NCBI GenBank assembly: GCA_037355855.1
Contig: CM074758.1
Location: forward strand, 9,273,001 to 9,337,000
DNA: 64,000 nucleotides
Source of the DNA: Pseudo-nitzschia pungens
Taxonomy: Eukaryota > Bacillariophyta > Bacillariophyceae > Bacillariales > Bacillariaceae
Direction of reading: 5' to 3'
Every line of letters begins with the position of its first letter. The first letter of the stretch is position 1. The notes under the pieces were generated by a model that was given only the letters and a program-made list of their open reading frames with translations, searched no databases and had not been told where the DNA came from. Shown here piece after piece: positions 1 to 9,103 of the stretch. The position numbers and the translations under genes were made by a program.

Positions 1-1988
1 CCATCAGCCATGCGAGCAACAAGTTGAGTAGGTGGTTGGGGCTTGTTGTCAGCAAGGAGGCGTGCGGGATGCCCAGGGGACATGGAAGATGCAAGTGGAA
101 GTTGGGTGTGTCCGGAGGGCTTGCTGGAGTGAGATTGCCTGGTGGTGGCGGGGCGTGTGGAAAGTTCTTGGAAGGACCCAGTGGGAGTGGAGCCGTGTTG
201 GCGAGCAATCCATTGGGTGACCAAAGCATCGGAGGCATCGTTGGCAACATCATCGGAGGCATCGTAGGCAATATCACCAAAAGCAGAAGGATCAGAAAAG
301 GTGGTAGAAGCCGGGAGGGATGCGGGTGCAGTGTATGGTCCAGTGAGAAGGTCAGTGGCATAGGCTTTGCGGCCAACAGGTTTAGTAGTTGGGGTGGAAA
401 AGGAATGGAGGTCAGGGAATTTAGTGGGATTGAGAACAGCAATGAATTTGCGTTTATCCACAGGATTCATTTTTCGCCAAAGGGTCATGCCCTCAGGTGT
501 GAGACTTTTCCAGAAAGAGTCAGGAAGGCGTGTGCTGGGATCAGGTTTACGGGGCTGAGAGGCACGGAAAGCAGCATAGGTTTGGACATCATCCATGAAG
601 TCATCAGTCAACTCAGAGGCGTCAAGGAATGAAAAGGCTTCGTGGAGGTTGGCGCGAATGGTGCTCCGAGAAGTGGGCAAAGTGAGGGTTGCACGAGAGT
701 CCAGTCGTGTTGCTTCAGCCAAGAGAGTGGTTTTGAGTTTAAGGATGTGGACAGTGTCGTTGCCTTGGGAAAGGTCACTAGTGGAAGGAAGAGGCACTTT
801 GGAAAACTGGTCACTGAGATGAGCGTCATATGCACAGGCATTGAGAAGGAGGGTCCGAAGCATGTGATATTGCATGGGGGACTTGGGGGCTGTCATCTTG
901 CATAAGAGGTCATATTGGTCAAACCAGTGGGTAAGAAATTTGACAGTGGATTCCTTCCAGGAGGCAAGGTTGAGGGATTGAAGGGTTTGGGTCTGTTTGG
1001 CAATGTCAAACTCTTGAGTGAAGGTCGATGCACGGAGTTTAATGTACTCAAAATAAGCAGCTCGTCCATCCATGGTGGGTGTGTGTGTTTGGACACAGGA
1101 GAGGGAGAGGTCAGACTTGAGGACACGGAGGATAAGAACCCAGAAAAAGGTGCATTGTTTCTGAAAGAGTTTGTGATGGTAGCCGTCGAGAGTGGAGGTA
1201 TCCCATTCAGGGTTAAGGAACTGGTCAACATCAAAGTCATAAGCAGCAAGTTGAGCACGAAAGCCGGTGAGCCAGGTTTCAAACCGAGTGTCATTCTTGA
1301 GAACATCAAAAACAGTGACATCATGGGATCGTTTGATCCAGTTCTCATATTTGAGTTGTTCATCGGTTTTGACAAAGCGGGAAGAGGAGGTGGGCTGTGT
1401 GCGGGAATTCAGGTCGTGTACATTCATTGGGTGGGTTGGTACAGGTTGGGTCGATGCTGGGGATGATAGTGTAGGACGATGAGTGCGTCGAAAAGCAATG
1501 AATGCATCGGAATCGTAGTTGGCGAAGTCCAGGGAGGCATCCGGGCTGATGGTAGCGTTAAGGTGGTTCATGTATGCAGCAAGCGTATTGAGACGGAAGG
1601 CATGGCTGCGGGAAATGGAGACATGTTTTCCGTTGTCTTGATACTGGAAACAGGAGATGAGTTCAGCAGAGAGGAACCGGAATTCTAACCAGGTAGTACA
1701 GCCGCTGAAGCGAAGAGCGTCACAGATGATATCTCCGTCTTCAGTATGTATGTTGAGGAAGTGCCGAAGGATGTGTGTGACATGAGGGTCAAACGAGGGA
1801 AAGAAGTCGCCGTCGTCGGTGGATGCATCATTCGCCTCGTTGGTGGTCGTGCTGGCGTGATCATCGGACATCGTGTTCGTGTTCGTGTTGAATCGGGTGC
1901 GAGCTGCAGTTTCAATAGATTGGAAGGTACGGTAGGTGTCTTCGTTGGATGTAGGGAACGGATCTCGTTGTCGGGTTCGGTATGGCAT
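1..1988 (-). CDS. Gag-like protein of a Copia-type retroelement, 3' end beyond window
   Basis: Reading the complement from an ATG at 1988 gives an open frame of 662 codons with no stop that runs off the left edge of the window. I checked it codon by codon. It is Trp/Phe-rich in the manner of LTR-retroelement capsid proteins, with segments such as WKESTVKFLTHWFDQYDLL and RTLLLNACAYDAHLSDQF, and it starts near an NTNTNTM run. No zinc knuckle, protease or reverse transcriptase lies inside the window, but the 3' part is missing, so pol may follow. The frame is also open upstream of the ATG to about 2127. Family assignment rests on style and on the second gag at 13.2-14.7 kb, not on a database match. 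A conserved host gene is the main alternative. Confidence 0.6.
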   Translation of the reverse strand, partial: MPYRTRQRDPFPTSNEDTYRTFQSIETAARTRFNTNTNTMSDDHASTTTNEANDASTDDGDFFPSFDPHVTHILRHFLNIHTEDGDIICDALRFSGCTTWLEFRFLSAELISCFQYQDNGKHVSISRSHAFRLNTLAAYMNHLNATISPDASLDFANYDSDAFIAFRRTHRPTLSSPASTQPVPTHPMNVHDLNSRTQPTSSSRFVKTDEQLKYENWIKRSHDVTVFDVLKNDTRFETWLTGFRAQLAAYDFDVDQFLNPEWDTSTLDGYHHKLFQKQCTFFWVLILRVLKSDLSLSCVQTHTPTMDGRAAYFEYIKLRASTFTQEFDIAKQTQTLQSLNLASWKESTVKFLTHWFDQYDLLCKMTAPKSPMQYHMLRTLLLNACAYDAHLSDQFSKVPLPSTSDLSQGNDTVHILKLKTTLLAEATRLDSRATLTLPTSRSTIRANLHEAFSFLDASELTDDFMDDVQTYAAFRASQPRKPDPSTRLPDSFWKSLTPEGMTLWRKMNPVDKRKFIAVLNPTKFPDLHSFSTPTTKPVGRKAYATDLLTGPYTAPASLPASTTFSDPSAFGDIAYDASDDVANDASDALVTQWIARQHGSTPTGSFQELSTRPATTRQSHSSKPSGHTQLPLASSMSPGHPARLLADNKPQPPTQLVARMAD

Positions 1989-2128
1989 AGAGGTCCGAAA
2001 TTCTATGGTATAGGATCCAGTATCCAGAAATAGGATAAGATCCGGGGATAGAATAAGATCCAAGAATAGGAAGATAATATGCCTGGAGGAACACAGTTGT
2101 TATTGCAGCTGTATTCGTGAACTCAGTG

Positions 2129-2810
2129 GAGGTTAAATATTGCTGAGCGCTTTGTCGTTCGAAAGCGCCGTCGCCGTTGTTGTTCGAAACGCCGTTGTCG
2201 TTCGAAAACACCGTTAAAACACCGTTGTTGTTGGAAAACACGGTTAAAACAGCAGTTGCTGAGCGTTTTATGCAGTTGCTGAGCGTATTGCTGAGCGCTT
2301 TGCCGTTCGAAAGCGCCGTCGCCGTTGTTGTTCGAAACGCCGTTGTCGCCGTTCGAAAAACGCCGTTGTTGTCGTTCGAAAACAACGTTCGTGTGGTGTG
2401 GATAAATCCGAGAAGGTGTATCCGGCAAAGAAGGTGTATCCGGCAAAGGAACAGAGTATATTTGCCTGGTGGATACAGAGGAAGATACAGCTGTATTCGG
2501 AGAATACAGATCTATGAGTGGAAGGTTATATGTTGTACTTGGGTCTCGTAGGTGCAGCAGCAGCAGAATTTTTGAAAAATTCTTTCTCCGTCAATTCTTG
2601 GAATTTGGAGACGCCGTTTGTACCGTATTATCCGGAATAACAAGGAGAATAACAATACCTGGAACGGCCTTGCAACGGGGAGCTCGGTGTTCCAGTGTAG
2701 AATTAAAACGGAGAGCGGCGTCGATTTCGTCCTTCGTCGTCGTCGTCGTCGTCGTTGTTCCTTGTTATCTTGTTTGGCTTGTAGATCTCCAGCTTTGCAA
2801 GCTTAAATAA
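2129..2810 (-). mobile_element. Probable leader/LTR region of the retroelement, with internal direct repeats
   Basis: This sequence lies immediately upstream of the minus-strand gag. It has no convincing coding frame and is made of short repeats rich in TTCGAAA and CGCCGTTGTTG. A ~70-bp direct repeat is present at about 2139-2208 and 2287-2356. LTR ends, primer-binding site and target duplication could not be delimited because the other LTR is outside the window. A CGT-CGT trinucleotide run lies near 2736-2757. Confidence 0.35.
2139..2380. repeat. TTCGAA-rich direct repeats
   Basis: Two ~70-bp copies beginning ATTGCTGAGCGCTTTG (2139 and 2287) are separated by shorter variants. Each contains several TTCGAAA palindromes spaced by GCCGTTGTTG units. 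They may be promoter or enhancer repeats of the adjacent retroelement; that role is inference. Confidence 0.7.
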
Positions 2811-3311
2811 GCTTGCGACTGTTAATCTGTTAAAATGTAGCTGAAACAGGGTTTAAGCTGATAGGTCCTAAGGCAAGCTTGGAGATGTACAGCAGGAGCA
2901 GCAAACCGGTTGAGGTGCCGGTCTGTTCTATCGATAGTCTCGGATTCACCACTACGACCGAACGAATCGATCAGATCTATTCTAACTACCTCTTCTGGGC
3001 TCAGTCAGTTAGATCTTAGGCTTGTAGTTCTACAGAGGCTGCTGGAGGAGCAGGATGTAAGTATCAAGGTATTCAAATCAGAGTTAAACTAAAGATGTGA
3101 GGACAACAACCTTGTCGGGAATTCGACGTTGCTGTCTTGTTAATTCTACTGAGTGGTTGCTGCTGCTGCTGCTTGTTTTCTTGTACTGTAAACTCAGTAG
3201 AAAATATTTTGTTTTCTTTACGCGCAGTGTGTGAGCGTTCATATGTAATGTATGTAGGGTTAAGGGTTTGTCAAACGAAAACCGATTTTGGTTACAATTT
3301 AACAGTTTTAG
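2811..3311. other. Gap between retroelement and first LRR exon; no supported gene
   Basis: No exon could be assigned with confidence. The first LRR exon at 3312 is preceded by a plausible acceptor (AACAGTTTTAG), so an upstream exon should exist, but no signal-peptide or N-terminal domain is recognisable here. A CTG/TTG-rich run lies near 3158-3175. The 5' part of the LRR gene may have been replaced by the retroelement. Confidence 0.4.
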
Positions 3312-5350
3312 CTGGGAATGCTTTGACTGGATCTATTCCAAGCGAGATTGGATTGCTCACTGGCTTGACTGACTTAAATCTTTGTATGTATTTTATTATT
3401 GGAATGATGTGTGAATTGTTTTCAAGCATTTGTATGTTGTGAGAATGTTGTATCTTCCTGTCTAATGATGTGTTTTGATTTTTTTTTCTTATTTTCATGT
3501 TTTAGTTTATAATGCTTTGACTGGATCTATTCCGAGCGAGATTGGATTGCTCACTGGCTTGACTGACTTGAGTCTTTGTATGTATTGTGTTGTTGGAATT
3601 ATGTAAATTGTTCTGAAGCATGTGTATTTTGAGGGAATGTTGTGTCTTTCTGTCTAATCATGTGTTTCGATTGGTTTTTCTGTCTTCTGTCATGTTTTAG
3701 ATTCGAATCGTTTGACTGGATCTATTCCAAGCGAGATTGGATTGCTCACTGGCTTGACTGACTTGAGTCTTTGTATGTATTGTGTTGTTGGAATTATGTA
3801 AATTGTTCTGAAGCATGTGTATTTTGAGGGAATGTTGTGTCTTTCTGTCTAATCATGTGTTTTGATTGGTTTTTCTGTCTTCTGTCATGTTTTAGTTTAT
3901 AATGCTTTGACTGGATCTATTCCAAGCGAGATTGGATTGCTCACTGGCTTGACTGACTTATATCTTGGTATGTATTGTGTTGTTGGAATTATGTAAATTG
4001 TTCTGAAGCATGTGTATTTTGAGGGAATGTTGTGTCTTTCTGTCTAATCATGTGTTTTGATTGGTTTTTCTGTCTTCTGTCATGTTTTAGCTGGGAATGC
4101 TTTGACTGGATCTATTCCAAGCGAGATTGGATTGCTCACTGGCTTGAGTTTCTTAGATCTTTGTATGTATTGTATTGTTGGAATGATGTGTGAATTGTTA
4201 TGAAGCATGTGTATTTTGTTGGAATGTTGCATCTTCCTGTCTAATGATGTGTTTTGATTGGTTTTTGTTTTTTATTTTCATGTTTTAGATGAGAATCAGT
4301 TGACTGGATCTATTCCAAGCGAGATTGGATTGCTCACTGGCTTGAGTTTCTTAGATCTTTGTATGTCTTGTGTTGTTGAAATGATATGTGAATTGTTATG
4401 AAGCATGTGTATTTTGTTGGAATGTTGCATCTTCCTTTCTAATGATGTGTTTTGATTGGTTTTTGTTTTTTATTTTCATGTTTTAGATGAGAATCAGTTG
4501 ACTGGATCTATTCCAAGCGAGATTGGATTGCTCACTGGCTTGAGTTTCTTAGATCTTTGTATGTATTGTATTGTTGGAATGATGTGTGAATTGTTCTGAA
4601 GCATGTGTATTTTGTTGGAATGTTGCATCTTCCTTTCTAATGATGTGTTTTGATTGGTTTTTGTTTTTTATTTTCATGTTTTAGATGAGAATCAGTTGAC
4701 TGGATCTATTCCAAGCGAGATTGGATTGCTCACTGGCTTGAGTTTCTTAGATCTTTGTATGTATTGTATTGTTGGAATGATGTGTGAATTGTTATGAAGC
4801 ATGTGTATTTTGTTGGAATGTTGCATCTTCCTGTCTAATGATGTGTTTTGATTGGTTTTTGTTTTTTATTTTCATGTTTTAGATGAGAATCAGTTGACTG
4901 GATCTATTCCAAGCGAGATTGGATTGCTCACTGGCTTGAGTTTCTTAGATCTTTGTATGTATTGTATTGTTGGAATGATGTGTGAATTGTTATGAAGCAT
5001 GTGTATTTTGTTGGAATGTTGCATCTTCCTGTCTAATGATGTGTTTTGATTGGTTTTTGTTTTTTATTTTCATGTTTTAGATGAGAATCAGTTGACTGGA
5101 TCTATTCCAAGCGAGATTGGATTGCTCACTGGCTTGAGTTTCTTATATCTTTGTATGTATTGTATTGTTGGAATGATGTGTGAATTGTTATGAAGCATGT
5201 GTATTTTGTTGGAATGTTGCATCTTCCTGTCTAATGATGTGTTTTGATTGTTGTTTGTTATATTCATGTTTTAGCTTCCAATGATTTGACTGGATCCATT
5301 CCAAGTGAAATTCGTTCTCTGACTGGATTAGAGCGGTTGTATTTGGGTAC
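3312..5350 (+). repeat. Tandem array of ~195-198-bp exon+intron units
   Basis: Exon starts are spaced 194, 195, 195, 195, 195, 198, 198, 198, 198, 198 and 194 bp apart. Units starting at 4289, 4487, 4685 and 4883 differ by only a few bases across both exon and intron, which indicates recent amplification or gene conversion of the whole unit. Confidence 0.9.
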
Positions 5351-5505
5351 GTTGCAGATTCCAGCAGTGCTTCAGTTTGAAAATGGAAGGATTGGCACGA
5401 TCATTCTCAAAGGTTCCTAACCATTTTTGTGTTTGCTCTTCACATGTTCCAGATGGAAACAACTTGGAAGGACGTCTTCCCAAGGAATGGAATCCCTTTT
5501 CCTAG
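3312..5505 (+). CDS. LRR protein gene 1: eleven single-LRR exons plus a terminal exon (5' end not found)
   Basis: Exons: 3312-3383, 3506-3577, 3701-3772, 3896-3967, 4091-4162, 4289-4360, 4487-4558, 4685-4756, 4883-4954, 5081-5152, 5275-5346 and 5453-5505. The first eleven are exactly 72 bp, phase 1 at both ends, and each encodes one plant-type 24-residue LRR (N-x-L-T-G-S-I-P-S-E-I-G-L-L-T-G-L-T-x-L-x-L). Introns are about 122-126 bp with GTATGT donors and TTTTAG acceptors and are nearly as similar to one another as the exons. The terminal exon encodes GNNLEGRLPKEWNPFS then TAG. Adding or removing any exon keeps the frame. LRR domains normally bind proteins or ligands, often outside the cell. 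No signal peptide, membrane segment or kinase domain is seen, so this may be a 5'-truncated copy. Confidence 0.75.
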
Positions 5506-5656
5506 CCTATAGTGAGGAATCTGGCAATGCAGATTTTCTTAACTAAATATTTCAGTGGATGTTATGCAATTGACAGTGACATTAAATATTCCAAGAGATT
5601 CAGTTACAATCTTGTATCTGATAGAACAAATAGGACAAAGTTTGCTTATTGCAGAG

Positions 5657-8430
5657 ATGACCAACGATGGATACTTTTTAGGGGTGGTTCTGATGATGAT
5701 GTTGATCCTTGCTCAACTGGCCATAAAGAACTCGCTCACTCAGCGAAAACAGACTTTTTTTGACATATCCATGTCCTTTGATGAAGCATGGTATTCCACA
5801 ACAAACGCTCCTCTTAATCTTATTTTTTCGGACCCTGGGAAACACGAAGATAAATGGTCTGATTTTGGTAATGGCATTTGTGATGATGAACTAAACAAAG
5901 CTAAATTCAAGTATGCGACTCTTGAATCTGCCTTTGGTATGAACATATCCTCAGGGTTTGGATATCCAAAGTGCAGTGATCCTTAACAAGTTGTATAACT
6001 GGAAATTATTAGCTCTTATTGTTCTATCTATCGAATCATGTGTTTTCTCTCTTTTACATGATAACTCTCGATAATTGTATGTTGTTCTGTATGTTGCTCC
6101 ATTCTTTATCTTCTTCAGTTACTTCAACTGTGTTCTTTGGATGTGTTCTTTGGATACTTCAATATCTTGCGCACCTCTGTACGCGCCACTCTGTGGCTTA
6201 TATGCGCGCGATACTGTTGCTCGGCTTCTTTCTGCGCGATACTGTTGCGCGGTATTCTTTCTGTTTCTTATGCGCGTCTTCTTCTGTTTCTTATGCGAAG
6301 TTTCTGTTTCTTATTACTTATCAACCTTGTTCTGTGTTGTTAATCCTAGCCTTGTGCCAATGCCGATTCATATTGATAGCATACAAACAGGCAACCAGCA
6401 ATTGGATGCAAATCTAACCCTTCGATGTGATGATGCCAAAGTTCTTTCAGTCCCTCTGAATGTCTCAATGGAGTTCAATGCTGATACAGTGAAAGTACCA
6501 GATGGATCAAACTGCACAATGCGTGTGGAAGAACAGGATATTGCTACTGATCGTTTGTGGATCGTTAAGTACACCATATCTTACCTCTCTGACGAAATGG
6601 TCAAGAAAGACAAAGTGAGCCCTTTCCATTTTCATGCAGGGAATATCTCCAGCAGAAGCAGTGATTATTTCTCAGTAGGTATGTATTCGAACCATTCATC
6701 TGTTGAGACATAATTGGAACGGATTGATTTTGCTAATTGATTCTGTTTCAATACTTGCTTTGGTGAATCAAATTTATTGGAAGTTGAAATTTTTGATCAG
6801 AATGCAATGACGAGTTATATTGGGCAATTGACCTCTTTGACCACATTTGATTCTGGTATGTTGATGATAGAGCACTTGATGGCTTGAGAGAGGAAGCATC
6901 ATCAAACAAAAAAGGGCTAGTTTGTTGGTGTGGTGTACATTTGTGATGGAATCTAAAGAAGATGCATTTTGTGGGAGTGTTTTATCTTCCCGTCTAATGA
7001 TGCGTTTTGATTGCTGTTTGTTGCATTCATGTTTCAGCTTATAATGGTTTGACTGGATTCATTCCAAGTGAGATTGGATTGCTCACTGGCTTGACTACTT
7101 TATGTCTTGGTATGTATTGTGTTGTTGAAATGATGTGTGAATTGTTTTGAAGCATATGCATTAAGTGGAAATGTTGTATCTCCCTGTCTAATGATGTGGT
7201 TTGATTTTTGTTTTTTATTTTCATGTTTCAGATGAAAATGCTTTGGCTGGATCTATTCCAAGTGAGATTGGATTGCTCACTGGCTTGACTGAATTAAGTC
7301 TTTGTATGTCTTGTGTTGTTGAAATGATGTGAATAGTTTGAAGCATGTGTTTTTTATGGGATTTATATATCTTCCTGTCTAATGATGTGTTTTGATTGTC
7401 GATTCTTATTTTCATGTTTTAGCTTCTAATGATTTGACTAGATCTATTCCAAGCGAGATTGGATTGCTCACTGGCTTGACATCCTTTAATCTTAGTATGT
7501 ATTGTGTTGTTGGAATGATGTATGAATTGTTTTCGAGCATGTGTATTTTGTGGGAATGTTGTATCTTCCTGTCTAATGATGTGTTTTGATTGTCCATTCT
7601 TCTTTTCATGTTTTAGCTTCTAATGATTTGACTAGATCTATTCCAAGCGAGATTGGATTGCTCACTGGCTTGACATCCTTTAATCTTAGTATGTCTTGTG
7701 TTGTTGGAATGATGTGTGAATTGTTTTCGAGCATGTGTATTTTGTGGGAATGTTGTATCTTCCTGTCTAATGATGTGTTTTGATTGTCCATTCTTCTTTT
7801 CATGTTTTAGCTTCTAATGATTTGACTAGATCTATTCCAAGCGAGATTGGATTGCTCACTAGCTTGACTCGCTTAAATCTTGGTATGTATTATATTGATT
7901 GAATGATGTGAATAAATTTGAAACAGTGTATTTCGTTGGAATGTTGTATCGTCCTGTCTAATGATGTGTTTTGATTGGTTTTTGTTTTTGATTTTCATGT
8001 TTTAGATGATAATCAGTTGACTGGATCTATTCCAAGCGAGATTGAATTGCTCACTGGCTTGACATCCTTTAATCTTAGTATGTATTGTGTTATTGGAATG
8101 ATGTGTACACTGTTTTGAAGCATGTGTATTTTGTGGGAATGTTGTATCTTCCTGTCTAATGATGTGTTTTGATTTTTGTTTGTTATATTCATGTTTTAGC
8201 TTCCAATGATTTGACTGGATCCATTCCAAGTGAAATTCGTTCTCTGACTGGATTAGAGGAGTTGTATTTGTGTACGTTGCAGATTCCAGCAGTGCTTCAG
8301 TTTGAAAATGGAAGGATTGGCACGATCATTCTCAACCGTTCCTAACCATTTTTGTGTTTGCTCTTCACATGTTCCAGATGGAAACAACTTGGAAGGACGT
8401 CTTCCCAAGAGAAGGAATCCCTTTTCCTAG
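5657..8430 (+). CDS. LRR protein gene 2: N-terminal signal/anchor, LNR-like segment, ectodomain and eight LRRs
   Basis: Proposed exons: 5657-5910, 6350-6678, 6784-6855, 7038-7109, 7232-7303, 7423-7494, 7617-7688, 7811-7882, 8006-8077, 8200-8271 and 8378-8430. Phases match at every junction and the total is 1221 nt, giving 406 residues. ATG 5657 follows TTGCTTATTGCAGAG; ATG 5564 is an in-frame alternative. The N-terminus has a hydrophobic stretch (GYFLGVVLMMMLILAQLAI), then a segment with FGNGICDDELN resembling a Lin-12/Notch-type repeat (weak), then a second exon with several N-glycosylation sites (NVS, NCT, NIS). Eight LRRs follow, the first divergent (NAMTSYIGQLTSLTTF), then GNNLEGRLPKRRNPFS and TAG. 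The protein is probably secreted or anchored with the LRRs outside. The acceptor at 6783 is weak, so the third exon could begin differently. No kinase domain is present. Confidence 0.6.
7038..8275 (+). repeat. Second tandem array of ~194-bp LRR exon+intron units
   Basis: Seven units start at 7038, 7232, 7423, 7617, 7811, 8006 and 8200, spaced 191-195 bp. Units at 7423 and 7617 are almost identical. The last LRR unit, final intron and terminal exon (8200-8470) closely match 5275-5535, so the 3' ends of the two genes are a segmental duplication. Confidence 0.9.
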
Positions 8431-9103
8431 CCTACTGTACGGTGAAGAATCTGGCAATGCAGATTTTCTGTTGCTCTAGCCCTTGCGCGAAGGCAGCAAT
8501 TGGTTGTTTGGAAAACTTTTTTTTATATTATCAAAATATTTCATTTTTTCATTATACACAAGTACAACGATGGAACAGGGGACGATCCTTTGGGATCACC
8601 ATTTTCATCTTCGAAAAATTTTATTAACACATGTCTTCTTATCATTATGACGTTTTGCTATCTTCAGAGTTCTGTGATGCATACATGGTAGTCTAACGCC
8701 TAGCTTTCATTACGAATGTAGTTTCCAAAACTTACGCCTCTTGGCTTTTGGTCATATGCATGCAGACTTCGATGGACAAAGGAATCTACAGGAACGACTC
8801 TAGGAATCATTTGATGGGCTTCTTTTGCTGTATCATTTGTCGATGCAACCCTGTCTTGCCTGTTCCCCGGTTGCCAATTGCAGCTCAAACCAACTCTTGG
8901 TTGGGTCCTGATCATCACGAGAACAACGACAACGACTGTCATGCCAGCACCGGTCTTGCTGACCAACCAGTGCTGGATGGAAGCAAGGACTGCTCTTGAA
9001 CAATGGCCAATTGCTGTTTGGACAGCCTTTGCTCCTGCGGAAACCAAACGATTTGTTCCGCGCCGTGAAACGATACGATGCAAGACCCCCCGAGACGCGC
9101 TCG
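8431..9103. other. Intergenic; no supported gene
   Basis: The stretch holds the duplicated 3' end of the LRR gene up to about 8471, then sequence with short open frames on both strands but no recognisable domain or start context. Confidence 0.5.

Noticed and set aside
24..632. 202-codon plus-strand frame at the left edge
   Set aside because: The minus strand reads as a continuous gag-like protein over the same interval and far beyond; the plus frame is Gly-rich antisense.
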